Shown in pieces: positions 1 through 9,700 of a stretch of DNA of 64,000 nucleotides (its first letter is position 1; each line of letters opens with the position of its first letter). The notes beneath the pieces were generated by a model. That model was not told the DNA's origin and did no database searches. It worked only from the letters and a program-made list of their open reading frames with translations. Source of the stretch: Micromonospora costi (lineage in GTDB: Bacteria > Actinomycetota > Actinomycetes > Mycobacteriales > Micromonosporaceae); NCBI RefSeq assembly GCF_003626655.1, contig NZ_RBAN01000004.1, positions 248,001-312,000 of the forward strand, read 5' to 3'. Made by a program: the position numbers and the translations under genes.

Positions 1-1
1 G

Positions 2-604
2 TACGCCCTCACCTGGCGCAACGGCGTCCACGGCTACCGGCTGGTGCTCGTCGGCATCGGTGTCACGGCCATCCTCACCGGCGTCAACGGCTACCTGCTC
101 ACCCGGGCGCCGCTCATGGACGCCGCACGGGCGGTGCTCTGGCTCACCGGCAGCCTCGACGGGCGCGGCTGGTCCGAGGCGTTGCCGCTACTGGGCGTGC
201 TGGGCGTCCTCGCCCCGCTCGTGCTGCTCGGCTGCGGGCCGGCGCTGCGGATGCTGGAGATGGGCGACGACACGGCGGCCGCGCTGGGCGTGCCGGTGCG
301 CGGGCTGCGCCTCGTGCTGCTCGGCGCGGCGGTGCTGCTGGTCGCGTTCGCGGCGGCGGCCGCCGGGCCGGTGTCGTTCGTGGCGCTGACCGCGCCGCAC
401 CTCGCCCGTCGCCTGACCCGCTCCCCCGGCCCGAACCTGCTGCCCGCGATGTGTGTGGGCGCGACACTGCTGGTAGGCGCCGACCTGCTGGCGCAACGGG
501 CGTTCGCCGAGCAGCAACTGCCGGCCGGCGCGGTCACCGGCGCGATCGGCGGCGCGTACCTGGTGTGGCTGCTCGCGATGGAACGCAGGGCGGGTCGGCT
601 GTGA
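2..604 (+). CDS. FecCD-family siderophore ABC transporter permease, 5' truncated
   Basis: C-terminal ~200 residues of an iron-chelate ABC permease whose start lies left of the window; the frame is open from base 2. The segment begins with the family-typical W-R-x-G-V-x-G-Y-R-L-V-L-V-G-I-G stretch and continues through several hydrophobic helices, with the GPVSFVALTAPHLAR motif (residues ~122-136 of the visible part), which matches the conserved cytoplasmic coupling loop of FecCD/BtuC permeases. It should move a ferric siderophore through the inner membrane together with the ATPase that follows. The stop codon overlaps a GTGA at 601, so translation of the ATPase gene is probably coupled. The binding protein and the partner permease are presumably upstream, outside the window. 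Confidence 0.92.
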   Translation, partial: YALTWRNGVHGYRLVLVGIGVTAILTGVNGYLLTRAPLMDAARAVLWLTGSLDGRGWSEALPLLGVLGVLAPLVLLGCGPALRMLEMGDDTAAALGVPVRGLRLVLLGAAVLLVAFAAAAAGPVSFVALTAPHLARRLTRSPGPNLLPAMCVGATLLVGADLLAQRAFAEQQLPAGAVTGAIGGAYLVWLLAMERRAGRL

Positions 605-669
605 GCGGGCGGACCGGGCGGCGGAGCCCCGAGGACGGCACCACCCCGACGAGAACGGAGCACCACCTG

Positions 670-1494
670 ATGCAGGCCGGCAGCCCACGGCTCAGCGGCA
701 CCGACATGACCCTCGCCTACGACCGGCGCACCATCGCCGAGGGGTTGAGCGTCGCCGTGCCGGACCGGTCGTTCACGGTCGTCATCGGGCCCAACGCGTG
801 CGGCAAGTCGACGTTGCTGCGGGCGCTGTCCCGGATGCTGAAGCCGGCCGCCGGCGCGGTGCTGCTCGACGGCGAGGACATCCACCGCCGGCCGGCGCGT
901 CAGGTGGCCCGTACGCTCGGGCTGCTGCCCCAGTCCTCGATCGCGCCGGACGGCATCAGCGTGGCGGAGCTGGTGGCCCGCGGCCGGTACCCGCACCAGG
1001 GTCTCCTGCGGCAGTGGTCGCGCGAGGACGAGCGGGTGGTGGAGGAGTCCATGGCGGCCACCGGCGTGGCCGACCTCGCCGACCGGGCGGTCGACGAACT
1101 GTCCGGCGGGCAGCGCCAACGGGTGTGGATCGCCATGGCGCTGGCCCAGCAGACGCCGCTGCTGCTGCTCGACGAACCGACCACGTACCTGGACATCGCC
1201 CACCAGATCGAGATCCTGGACCTGTGTGCCCGGCTGCACGAGGAACAGGGCCGCACCCTGGTCGCGGTGCTGCACGACCTGAACCACGCGGCCCGGTACG
1301 CCACGCACCTGATCGCGATGCGCGACGGGCGGGTCGTCGCCGCGGGCGAGCCCGGGCAGGTGGTCACCGCCGACCTGGTGGCGGAGGTCTTCGGGCTGCC
1401 CTGCCGGGTGATCGAGGACCCGGAGAGCGGCACGCCGCTGGTCGTCCCGGCCGCCCGCCGCCGGGCCGGTCGGCTCGCCCCGGAGCCGGCGTGA
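670..1494 (+). CDS. Siderophore ABC transporter ATP-binding protein (FepC type)
   Basis: 274-residue nucleotide-binding subunit for ferric-siderophore import. Walker A GPNACGKST is at residues 40-48, the ABC signature LSGGQRQ at 144-150 and Walker B LLLLDEPT at 164-171, followed by a VLHDLNHA switch-His region. I chose the ATG at 670, which has a GGAG about 9 bases upstream and gives the usual family length; a GTG at 601 that overlaps the permease stop (GTGA) is an alternative and would add 23 residues. The gene lies between the permease and the penicillin-acylase-like gene, whose GTG start (1491) overlaps this stop, so the four genes at the left edge form one operon. Confidence 0.93.
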   Translation: MQAGSPRLSGTDMTLAYDRRTIAEGLSVAVPDRSFTVVIGPNACGKSTLLRALSRMLKPAAGAVLLDGEDIHRRPARQVARTLGLLPQSSIAPDGISVAELVARGRYPHQGLLRQWSREDERVVEESMAATGVADLADRAVDELSGGQRQRVWIAMALAQQTPLLLLDEPTTYLDIAHQIEILDLCARLHEEQGRTLVAVLHDLNHAARYATHLIAMRDGRVVAAGEPGQVVTADLVAEVFGLPCRVIEDPESGTPLVVPAARRRAGRLAPEPA

Positions 1495-3539
1495 CGCGGG
1501 TCTACCGCGACCGGTGGGGCGTCCCCCACCTGCGCGCCGACGACCCGCACGCGCTCGTGGTGGCGCAGGGGCGGGTGACCGCGTACGACCGGGCCTGGCA
1601 GCTGGAGGTGGAGCGGCACCGGGCCGTGGGCACCAGTGCGTCCTTCCTGGGCGTCGAGGCGGTGGGCTGGGACCGGTTCGCCCGGCAGGCCCGGCTGGCC
1701 GACACCGCCCGCCGCTGCCACGCCGCCCTCGACCCGGCCACCGCCGCCTGGGTGGGTGGCTACGTCGACGGGGTCAACGCCGGGCTGGCCGCGGGGGCCG
1801 CGCGGGCGCCCGAGTTCGCCGCCGTCGGGCTGACGCCCGGCCGGTGGGAGCCGTGGACGCCGCTCGCGGTGTGGCTGTCCCACCACATCCTCTTCGCCAA
1901 CGTCCCGACGAAGCTGTGGCGCGAGCACGTCGCCGACCGCCTCGGCGAGCCGGCCATGACCCTGTTCGCCGCCGACGCCCCGGCCACCGCCGGCAGCAAC
2001 GGCTGGCTGGTGGCCGGTAACCGCACGGCGAGCGGCGCCGCCCTGCTGGCCGGCGACCCGCACCGCTTCATCGAGGACCCCGGCGTGTACCAGCAGATCC
2101 GGTTGGCCTGCCCGGAGTACGACGTCGTGGGCCTGGCCGTGCCGGGCGTCCCCGGCATCGCCCACTTCGGCCACACCGGCGGGGTGGCCTGGGCGATCAC
2201 CAACGCGATGGCCGACTACCAGGACCTCTACGCGGAGCGGCTGCGACGCCGTGGCGGCGCGGTCGAGGCGTACGGGCCGGACGGCTGGCGTCCCGCGGCC
2301 GCGCACACCGAGACGATCGAGGTGGCGGGCGACGACCCGGTCGAGGTGGAGGTCGTCGAGACCGACCGGGGGCCCGTCGTCGTGGGCGGCCCGGACGCGC
2401 GGCGGGCCGTCAGCCTCCGCTACCCGCCCCGGGTGCGGGCGGACCTCGGCTTCGCGGCGCTGCCGGCGCTGCTGCGCGCCCGCACCGTGGCCGACGTCGA
2501 CGCGGCGTCCGACCGCTGGATCGAGCCGGTCAACGTGCTCCAGGCCGCCGACACGCGCGGTGGGCTGCTGCACCGGGTGGCCGGGGCGGTGCCCGTGCGG
2601 CATCCGGCGAACCGGCTGCGGGTGGTCCCCGCCTGGGACGCGACGCACGCCTGGCGGGGCTGGTACGCGCCGATGCCGCGCGCCGGCGTGGACGGTTGCG
2701 CGGTGATGGCCAACGCCCGCGGCGTCGCCACGCCGCTCGGCGTCGAGTTCGCTCCGCCGTACCGCGCCGACCGGATCCACGCGCTGCTCGCCGCCCGCGC
2801 GGACTGGACGGCCGGTGCCATGGCCGCCGTGCACTCCGACACCCACCTGGGCTCGGCGGAGCCCCTGCTGGCCCGGCTGGCCGGGCTCGGCCCGCTCGCT
2901 CCGGCCGCGGCCGCGCTGCGCGACCGGTTGCTGCGCTGGGACCGCCGGATGGCCGCCGACAGCCGCGACGCGTCGGCGTACGCGCTGGTCCGGGCCGCGC
3001 TGGTGCGGCGGCTCGCGGTCCACCCGGCGCTGGCCCCGCTCGCCGACCCGCCGCCCTACCCGGAGGTGTTCCATCCGTGGCTGGCCCTCACGCCGCGGAT
3101 CGCGTACGCGCTGGAGGCGGTGCTGGGCAGCGGGCTGCTGGGTGACGGCGGGCCCGAGGCGCTGCTGCGCGCCGCTGTCGAGGAGGTGGCCACGGCCGCG
3201 GCGGTCCCGCACTGGGGTGAGCTGCACCGGCTCACGCCGTGGCGGGCCGTACCGGAGGCCGACGCCGGCCCGGTGCCGGGGCTCGCCGGTGACCACGACT
3301 GCGTACTCGCCACGTCCAGCGTCCCCGGCGTCACCCACGACTGCGCCCGGGGGCCGGCGGCCCGCTACGTGTGGGACCTCGCCGACCGGGCGCGCAGCAG
3401 CTGGGTGGTGCCGTTCGGCGCCTCCGGGGTGCCCGGCGACCGGCACCACCACGACCAGACGCCAGTGTGGCTGGCCGGGGACCTCCTGCCCGTGACCACC
3501 GACTGGGACCAGCTCACGGAGGAGCGAGATGGCCACTGA
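1491..3539 (+). CDS. Penicillin acylase family protein (Ntn hydrolase)
   Basis: 682-residue member of the penicillin acylase family of N-terminal nucleophile hydrolases. The family's autocleavage site is visible as GSNGWLVAG, which makes Ser169 the expected nucleophile at the new N-terminus of the beta chain; SGAALLAGDPHR follows, as is typical. No clear signal peptide precedes the VYRDRWGVPHLRA start, so a cytoplasmic location is likely. The GTG at 1491 overlaps the ATPase stop (GTGA). Family members cut amide bonds, and genes of this family are known in several actinomycete siderophore clusters, where removing or exchanging an acyl cap is a plausible role. The substrate here is inferred from context only. 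Confidence 0.88.
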   Translation: MTRVYRDRWGVPHLRADDPHALVVAQGRVTAYDRAWQLEVERHRAVGTSASFLGVEAVGWDRFARQARLADTARRCHAALDPATAAWVGGYVDGVNAGLAAGAARAPEFAAVGLTPGRWEPWTPLAVWLSHHILFANVPTKLWREHVADRLGEPAMTLFAADAPATAGSNGWLVAGNRTASGAALLAGDPHRFIEDPGVYQQIRLACPEYDVVGLAVPGVPGIAHFGHTGGVAWAITNAMADYQDLYAERLRRRGGAVEAYGPDGWRPAAAHTETIEVAGDDPVEVEVVETDRGPVVVGGPDARRAVSLRYPPRVRADLGFAALPALLRARTVADVDAASDRWIEPVNVLQAADTRGGLLHRVAGAVPVRHPANRLRVVPAWDATHAWRGWYAPMPRAGVDGCAVMANARGVATPLGVEFAPPYRADRIHALLAARADWTAGAMAAVHSDTHLGSAEPLLARLAGLGPLAPAAAALRDRLLRWDRRMAADSRDASAYALVRAALVRRLAVHPALAPLADPPPYPEVFHPWLALTPRIAYALEAVLGSGLLGDGGPEALLRAAVEEVATAAAVPHWGELHRLTPWRAVPEADAGPVPGLAGDHDCVLATSSVPGVTHDCARGPAARYVWDLADRARSSWVVPFGASGVPGDRHHHDQTPVWLAGDLLPVTTDWDQLTEERDGH

Positions 3540-4149
3540 CCAGAGCACCCCGACGCGCCACCACACCGACCCGCACCGGTACGACCGGGCGGTACCCGGG
3601 TTCGGCCGGGTCGTCGTCCGGCCGGTCGACCCGGACCGGGACGCCGAGCTGCTGCACGGCTGGGTCACCCAGGATCGGGCCCGGTTCTGGGGCATGCGGG
3701 ACGCCAGCCGCGAGCGGGTGCGGGAGATCTACGCGTACCTGGACGCGCTGGCCACGCACCACGCGTACCTCGTGCATCGGGACGGGCGGCCGGTGGCGCT
3801 GCTCCAGACGTACGAGCCGGGCGCCGACCCGGTCGGCGAGTGCTATCCCGTCCAGCCCGGCGACTTCGGCCTGCACCTGCTCGTCGGCCCGCCGGCGGGC
3901 AGCGAGCCGGGGTTCACGGGGGCCCTGCTCGGCGCTCTTCTCGACTTCCTGTGGGCCGATCCGGGCCGGCGACGGCTCGTGGCTGAGCCGGACGCGCGCA
4001 ACGAGCGGGCCATAGCCCGGCTGCGGCGTACCGGCTTCCGGCTCGGGCCGCTGATCCAGCTGCCGGAGAAGCGGGCGCGGCTGCTCTTCCTCGACCGGCC
4101 GGCCGAGGAAGAGCGGCCCAGCGACGGCGAGCGGCCCGCCGGCCGCTGA
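3529..4149 (+). CDS. GNAT acyltransferase of the AlcB/MbtK/IucB type, siderophore biosynthesis
   Basis: 206-residue GNAT-fold protein of the siderophore acyltransferase subfamily (Pfam Acetyltransf_8, AlcB). Visible features are the N-terminal VRPVDPDRDAELLHGWV segment, FWGMRD, the HHAYLVHRDGRPVALLQTYEP strand region, GDFGLHLLVGPP, and a C-terminal PDARNERAIARLRRTGFR acetyl-CoA loop. Relatives acylate an N-hydroxylated diamine or lysine on the way to hydroxamate siderophores such as desferrioxamine. The ATG overlaps the upstream acylase gene by 11 bases, so the two are co-translated. The remaining biosynthetic genes (decarboxylase, monooxygenase, NIS synthetase) are expected left of the window but are not visible. 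A convergent hairpin overlaps its stop codon. Confidence 0.88.
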   Translation: MATDQSTPTRHHTDPHRYDRAVPGFGRVVVRPVDPDRDAELLHGWVTQDRARFWGMRDASRERVREIYAYLDALATHHAYLVHRDGRPVALLQTYEPGADPVGECYPVQPGDFGLHLLVGPPAGSEPGFTGALLGALLDFLWADPGRRRLVAEPDARNERAIARLRRTGFRLGPLIQLPEKRARLLFLDRPAEEERPSDGERPAGR

Positions 4150-4181
4150 CCGCGGTCCGCCGGCCGGTGGCCCGCGGTCAG
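4146..4181. terminator. Bidirectional hairpin terminator overlapping two stop codons
   Basis: Perfect 10-base inverted repeat (CTGACCGCGG at 4146-4155, CCGCGGTCAG at 4172-4181), with further pairing inside the 16-base loop. The arms contain the stop codons of both convergent genes, the acyltransferase and the secreted protease. There is no T-run, which is common for actinomycete terminators. Confidence 0.65.
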
Positions 4182-5038
4182 GGAATGGTGAGCCCGTAGG
4201 CGGCCAGGATCTCCTGGATCGGCTGGTAGTAGGTGGTGCCGCCGCTGGTGCAGTTGCCGCTGCCGCCGGAGAGGATGCCGACGATCCGGCCCGTGGCGGC
4301 GACGTAGAGCGGGCCGCCGCTGTCGCCGGGCTCGGCGCAGATGTTGGTGCGGATCAGCCCGTACACGACGCCGGTCGCGTAGTTCACGGTCTGGTTGAGG
4401 CCCGTGACGACCCCGCAGCGGACGCCCGTCGTGGAGCCGCTGCGACAGACCGCGAGGCCGATGGACGCGGTGGCGGTGCCGTTGATCGTGAGCAGGCCCG
4501 GGTAGGTGTACACGGCGCTGGGGTGGGCGATCGTCCCCGTGTAGCGCACCACGCCGTAGTCGTTGCCGGGGAAGCTACTGCCGGTGCGGGTGCCCAGGAC
4601 GGTGGTCTGCCCGCTGTCGGCGTACCAGGTGCCGGCGAGGCTGGTGCAGTGCCCGGCGGTGACGAAGTACGAGGTGGTGCCGCTGCGGACGTTGGCGCCC
4701 AGCGAGCAGCGACCACCCCCGCCGTAGATCGACTGACCGCCCGCGATCAGGGGGCGCAACCGGCCGGGCTCGTGACGCAGCAGGGCACCGGCGCGCGCCG
4801 TGGTCTCCCGCAGCGCGGCCAGCTCGCGCCCGGTGACGGTGTCGTCGACGGTGAGGACCATCCGGCCGGTGGCCGGGTCGAGGCCCCAGGCGGTGCCGGC
4901 GGTGCGCACCTGCGCGAGCACGGCGACCGCGGCGTCGGGGCGGGTCTCGGCGGTCGGGGCCGAGCGGGCGTGAGCGGCGCCCGGGGTACCGAGCAGCAGT
5001 GCGGCCAGGACGAGGGCGACGAGCGGGAGACGGCGCAT
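4178..5038 (-). CDS. Secreted trypsin-like serine protease, streptogrisin/alpha-lytic family (S1)
   Basis: 286-residue secreted chymotrypsin-fold protease. A signal peptide is obvious (MRRLPLVALVLAALLLGTPG then AHA). A short prodomain-like region of ~85 residues precedes the mature enzyme, which starts near the IYGGGGRCSLGANV segment. The catalytic triad is complete: His130 in TAGHC, Asp160 in NDYGVV and Ser240 in GDSGGP. Paired cysteines around TAGHC, CRSGS/RCGVV and NICAEP/GNCTS match streptogrisins. I chose the ATG at 5038 because GGAGG sits 6 bases upstream and the signal peptide starts there; the open frame extends further but without sense. The prodomain is shorter than in classic streptogrisins, so folding assistance may be reduced or supplied differently. 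Confidence 0.92.
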   Translation of the reverse strand: MRRLPLVALVLAALLLGTPGAAHARSAPTAETRPDAAVAVLAQVRTAGTAWGLDPATGRMVLTVDDTVTGRELAALRETTARAGALLRHEPGRLRPLIAGGQSIYGGGGRCSLGANVRSGTTSYFVTAGHCTSLAGTWYADSGQTTVLGTRTGSSFPGNDYGVVRYTGTIAHPSAVYTYPGLLTINGTATASIGLAVCRSGSTTGVRCGVVTGLNQTVNYATGVVYGLIRTNICAEPGDSGGPLYVAATGRIVGILSGGSGNCTSGGTTYYQPIQEILAAYGLTIP

Positions 5039-5103
5039 CCGGACCTCCGAATCTATCGGCTTTTGTCGATGCGTCTCCAGCATCCGCCGGCACCGTCCGG
5101 CAT

Positions 5104-6024
5104 TCAAGCCCCACCGGTGCCCGGTCCGGCCGCATGCGGGGCCGGCAGCACCACCCGGGGCAGCGCGGGCACGCCGCGCGGGCGCCACTCCCGGGGGTAG
5201 CCCAGCGACACCTCCTCGAACCGCACCCCGTCGTACCAGGTGGTGCGCGGGATGTGCAGGTGGCCGTAGACCACCGCCGCCGCCCGGAACCGCAGGTGCC
5301 AGTCGGCGGTGCGGGTCGTGCCGCACCACTGGGCGAACTCGGGGTGGCGCAGCACCCGGGTGGGCTCGCGGACCAGCGGAAAGTGGTTGACCAGCACCGT
5401 CGGCAGGCCCGGGTCGACGGCCGCCAACCGCCGTTCGGTCTCCGCGACCCGCGCCGCGCACCAGGCGTCCCGACCCGGGTACGGGTCCGGGTGCAACAGC
5501 ATCTCGTCGGTGCACACCACCCCGGCCTCGTACGCCCGGCGCAGCGACTCCTCCATCGTGGACGTCCCGGGAGCGTGGAACGAGTAGTCGTACAGCAGGA
5601 ACAGCGGCGCCACGGTCACCGGGCCGCCGGGACCGGACCACATCGGATAGTCGTCCTCGGGCGTAAGCACGCCCAGGTCGCGGCACATCTCGACCAGCGC
5701 CCGGTAGCGCGGCTCCCCGCGCAGCTGGACCGGGTCGTCGCGCAGCGTCCACAGCTCGTGGTTGCCCGGCGCCCAGATCACGGTGGCGAACCGGTCGCGC
5801 AGCAGGGCCAGGGTGGCCCGGACGTCGGCCGCGTACTCGGCCACGTCACCGGCGACGATCAGCCAGTCGTCGTCGGAGCCGGGCCGCAGACCGTCGACCA
5901 CCGCGCGGTTCTCGGCGTACCGGACGTGCAGGTCGCTGACCGCGAGCAGCCGGCCGCCGCTCACCGGCGCCCACCGGGCCTCGGTGCGGCGAGCCCGCCG
6001 GACCTCCGTGCCCGCACGGCCCAC
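5104..6024 (-). CDS. Calcineurin-like metallophosphoesterase
   Basis: 306-residue cytoplasmic phosphoesterase with the full metal-binding motif series: SDLH (D-x-H), GDVAE (GDxx), APGNHE (GNHE), VNHFP and the C-terminal GHLHIP (GHxH). The two-metal centre should hydrolyse phosphomonoesters or diesters; the substrate cannot be read from sequence. Similar actinomycete proteins are often encoded beside a phosphopantetheinyl transferase, but none is visible here. The start is uncertain: the ATG at 6024 adds about 20 Arg-rich residues, and a GTG at 5964 (VSGGRLLAVSDLH) is a good alternative. It stands in a leftward row with the nucleosidase gene, 57 bases apart. Confidence 0.88.
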   Translation of the reverse strand: MGRAGTEVRRARRTEARWAPVSGGRLLAVSDLHVRYAENRAVVDGLRPGSDDDWLIVAGDVAEYAADVRATLALLRDRFATVIWAPGNHELWTLRDDPVQLRGEPRYRALVEMCRDLGVLTPEDDYPMWSGPGGPVTVAPLFLLYDYSFHAPGTSTMEESLRRAYEAGVVCTDEMLLHPDPYPGRDAWCAARVAETERRLAAVDPGLPTVLVNHFPLVREPTRVLRHPEFAQWCGTTRTADWHLRFRAAAVVYGHLHIPRTTWYDGVRFEEVSLGYPREWRPRGVPALPRVVLPAPHAAGPGTGGA

Positions 6025-6081
6025 CCCCGCTTCCCCGTCCCCGGCCGGGCGACGGTCCGCCGTAGGGTAACCCGGGCCGGA

Positions 6082-6654
6082 TCAGGCGAACTCGCGCCGG
6101 ACCCAGTCGGCGAGGTCGCGGGCGCAGTCGTCGACCGCGTCCCGCCAGGCCCGGTCGGCACCCTCGCCCGCCTCGTCGCTGACCCGCTTCACGAGCCGGC
6201 ACGGCACGCCGGCCCGCGCCGCGGCCCAGGCCACCGCGTAGCCCTCCATGTCGACGAGGTCCGCCTGGCGCGCCAGCCGGGCGCGCGCGGCCTCCTCGGC
6301 CACGAACGTGTCGCCGGTGGCCAGCACCGCGGTCCGGGTGCCGAGGGTCAGCGGCGCGCCGTAGATCTGCCCGGTGAGGGTGCGCAGCAGCTCGGTGTCG
6401 AGGTCGTGCTGGAGCACCGTGCCGATCTCGTGGACGCCGGCCCAACCCGGGCGCAGCGCCCCGGCGGTGCCGAGGTTGAGCACCAGGCTCGGCTTCGGCC
6501 CGGTGGCCAGGGCCGCCGCCACGGCGGTCGCGGCGTTGACCTTGCCCATTCCGGTGAGCAGCACCGGCAGGTCGCCGCCGAGGTGCGCTGCCTCCTCCTG
6601 CACGGCCAGCACCAGCAGCGGCGCGTCGGACCGGATCTCGCCCCGTAGAGTCAC
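6082..6654 (-). CDS. Nucleosidase / nucleoside phosphorylase-like protein
   Basis: 190-residue protein of the PNP/UDP (MTAN-like) superfamily. The glycine-rich N-terminal TGMGKVNAA motif, NLGTAGAL, the ATGDTFVAEE loop, the substrate-binding DMEGYAVA segment (Met-Glu that contacts ribose in MTAN) and the KRVSDEAGEGA region with its catalytic-type Asp are all present. It probably cleaves the N-glycosidic bond of an adenine nucleoside such as methylthioadenosine or a related purine nucleoside. It is somewhat shorter than E. coli MTAN (~230 residues). Translation starts at a GTG at 6654. The strong hairpin just upstream separates it from the subtilase gene, so it most likely has its own promoter. 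Confidence 0.8.
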   Translation of the reverse strand: MTLRGEIRSDAPLLVLAVQEEAAHLGGDLPVLLTGMGKVNAATAVAAALATGPKPSLVLNLGTAGALRPGWAGVHEIGTVLQHDLDTELLRTLTGQIYGAPLTLGTRTAVLATGDTFVAEEAARARLARQADLVDMEGYAVAWAAARAGVPCRLVKRVSDEAGEGADRAWRDAVDDCARDLADWVRREFA

Positions 6655-6712
6655 GCGCGGAATCGTACGGGCCGCCCGGGCGGGCCCGGCCGACGGACCG
6701 GCGCGCGGTAAC

Positions 6713-6777
6713 CGCGGTCACCGGCCGGACGCGCCGGTGAAGCCGCCCGACCTCGGACGGCTCCACCGGTGACCGCG
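6713..6777 (-). terminator. Hairpin terminator after the subtilase gene
   Basis: A perfect 12-base inverted repeat (CGCGGTCACCGG at 6713-6724 and its complement at 6766-6777) closes a loop that contains a second, nearly perfect hairpin (GCCGCCCGA/TCGGACGGC). One arm abuts the stop codon of the leftward subtilase gene at 6778. Confidence 0.65.
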
Positions 6778-9700
6778 TCAGCGGATCTCGTACGCCCGGA
6801 TCACGGTCGTGGTGACGACCGCGCCGGCCGTGTCGACGACGCGGGCGCGCAGCGACACGAACCCGGCCCTGCCCGGGTTCCGCAGGAGCGCGGTGTGACC
6901 GCCCGGCAGCGGCAGCACCGGCACCCTGCTCCAGTGCGCGCCGTCGTCGGACGAGACCTCCATCTCGACCCGGGCGACCGGGCGGGCGCCGGCCTGACGC
7001 GTGAACGTCAGCGGCACCACCGTGACGCCGTGGCGCTTCGCCGCGTTGGAGGCATCGAGCCGGGGCGCGAAGCCGACGGCCGTCAGCGGCAGCGCGGTGC
7101 CGGTGGCGGTGTACGCCGAGTCGAACTCCCAGACGGTCTGGACGCGGGTGGAGAGCCGTGCCGGCGCCGGCTGGGTGAAGCCGTACGACAGCCGGTAGCG
7201 GGACCGCTCCGGCGCACCCACGTCGATCCCGGCGAACGCCCCGGCCCGCTCCTCGACCAACGTGCCGTCGCGGTACAGGGCGAGCGCACCGGTCAGCCCC
7301 GCGGCCTCGGCGAAACCGCGATGGCCGGCGGCGTCGGCGTAGCCGTCGAGCCGCAGGAGGAACTCGTTGCCCCGCCGCTCGATCGCCGGGTACTCGGGGA
7401 AGGCCGGCGTCATCGGCGTGCTGAAGACCGCCCCGTTCCACTCCTCGGTGTAGTCCCTTCCGGCCCGGTAGTCCGACCGCGGCGCCTCGAACTGCGCGAG
7501 CCGTCGGTAGTCCGCTCCCGCGCCGACGCCCTCCTCGAAGGTCGACGTCCACCCGATGTTGCCGGCGTGGTACTCGGTGCGCTCCGCCGGCAGCGGGGTC
7601 CGGGGAAGGACGAGGCCGTCCGGGTAGTCGACCCCGGGGATCACCGGGAAGGCGACCCGGGTCCCCACACCGCCGACCGCCGCCGACGCGTAGCTGACCC
7701 GAACCCGGGCGACGTCACGCCGGCCGAGATGACGTGTGAAGCCCGTGATGAACGAGCCCGTCTGGTACCAGCCGGTCTGGTAGGTGTACGGGCTGGCGGT
7801 GAAGTCACCGGTCTGGTCGGGGCGGGCGAAGACCGCCGTCACGGAGGTGACGAGACCCGCGACATTCCTCGGGCCCAGGTCGGCGGTGTAGATGGAGGCC
7901 GGGTCGCCGGTGAGGCTCATGCCGAACAGTTGCGGCCCACCGGTGTGCAGGACCTCCACCTCGCCGACGATCGGCCTGGCGTCCCGGTCGGGCAGGCGGA
8001 TGTCCACCGGCCGGGCCCGGCGACCGTCGAGCACGACGGTCGTCGCCCGGTCGATGGTCAGCCGGCCGTTGGCCAGGACGGTGCCCGTGCCGTCCTCGCT
8101 GATGCCCATGCTGAGCACGACGTAGTCGCCCATCGGCACCCGGAACGTGTCCGCGCTGTCGTAGCTCACAACGAACTCGCCGGTGGCGACGTTGCCGAGC
8201 TGGGTGACCACCTCCTGCGGCGCGTCGGTCCGGGCGGTGACCTGGACGTGGACGTCGGCCGACGGCTGTTCCCGGAAGACGCTGAACGGCGTCTGCACAC
8301 TCACGCCGTCGGCGGTGGCGACCAGCCGGCCGCCGAAGGTCCCGTACGCGTCGCCGCCGGCCCGGGTGTCGGCGGTGATCCGGACCGGCGCCGTTCCGTG
8401 TGCCGGTACGGAGACCGTGTCGCTGTCCAACGTGACCACACCGGCCGGCGCGGTGCCGCTCAGGGCGAGCCGCAGGGTGATCGGGGCGGGGCCGTCGTTG
8501 CGGTAGGTGACCGTACGGGTCACCACGTCCTCCGCGTCGTGCGGGTACGCCCGAAAGCCGAAGGTGACCGTCGGCGGGTTGGCGGTGACCGGCTGGGCTA
8601 GTGCCCGGGCCGCGTCGAGCTGGCCGGCGCCCTGGCCGAACAGGTCGATCGTGGGGTTCGGCCGGGCGGCCCCCATCAGCGCCGACTTGAGCTGGTCGGA
8701 ACGCCAGTCGGGGTGCGCCTGGGCGAGCAGTGCCGCCGCGCCCGCGACGTGCGGGCTCGCCATCGACGTACCGCTGAACGAGACGTACCGCTCACCGGGC
8801 GGGGCGACGTCGGCGGTCGCCGAGCGGGCGGCGGTGATGGCCGTACCGGGGGCGGTGATCTCCGGCTTGACGGCGTAGTCCCCGAGCCGGGGGCCCTGGC
8901 CGGAATCCCAGCTGCGGGCGCCGTACTTGTCGACGTTGCCGACCGCGAGGGCGGCGTCGGCCGACGCCGGGGAGCCGACCGACTGCGGCACCCAGCCGCT
9001 GTTGCCGGCGGCCGCCACGAAGAGGGTGCCGTACCGGGCGGTGAGGTCGTTGACGGCGGCCTCGATCGGGTCGACGCCGGGCTGGTCGTCCGCGCCGAGG
9101 CTCAGGTTGACCACCCGGGCACCGGACTCGGCGGCCCAGTGCAGCCCTTCGAGGATGGCCGAGTCAGGGCAGGCGGCGCCGAGCCCCTGGTAGCTGAAGC
9201 AGACCTTGCCGACCAGCAGGCTCGCCCCGGGAGCCATGCCGCGGTACCTCCCGTCGGAGGCCGCTCCGCTGCCGGCGAGGATGGAGGCGACGTGCGTGCC
9301 GTGTCCGGCGAGGTCGTCGTCGGTCGTCTCATAGTCGGTGACGAAGTTACGCCGGGCGGCCACCCGGCCGGCGAAGTCGGGGTGGGTGGTGTCGACCCCG
9401 CTGTCGAGCACGGCCACCTTCACCCCGGAGCCGTCGTAACCGGCCGCCCAGACGGCCGGGGCGCCGCTGGCCGGCACGCTGACGTCGAGGGCCGGCCTGC
9501 GGATGCCGTCCAGCCAGAGCTTGCCGCCGCGCAGCGAGTCCCGCAGCGTCGGCCAGCGCCCTGGCAGCTCGGCGACGGGGATCGCGGCGGCGAATCCGTC
9601 GACGGACGCCAGGTGCCGCTGTGCGCTCAGCCCACGCATGCCGGTCAGGTCGGACGCGATGAGCGGCAGTTCCGCGCGGCGGTCGAACCCGTCGGCGAGA

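Noticed and set aside
798..1490. N-terminal extension of the penicillin-acylase frame through the ATPase gene
   Set aside because: Overlaps the ABC ATPase gene in another frame, has Arg/Ala/Pro-rich composition without domain similarity; the GTG at 1491 fits the family start.
900..3695. 931-codon open frame antisense to the acylase gene
   Set aside because: Typical mirror frame of GC-rich coding DNA; low-complexity translation with no motif.
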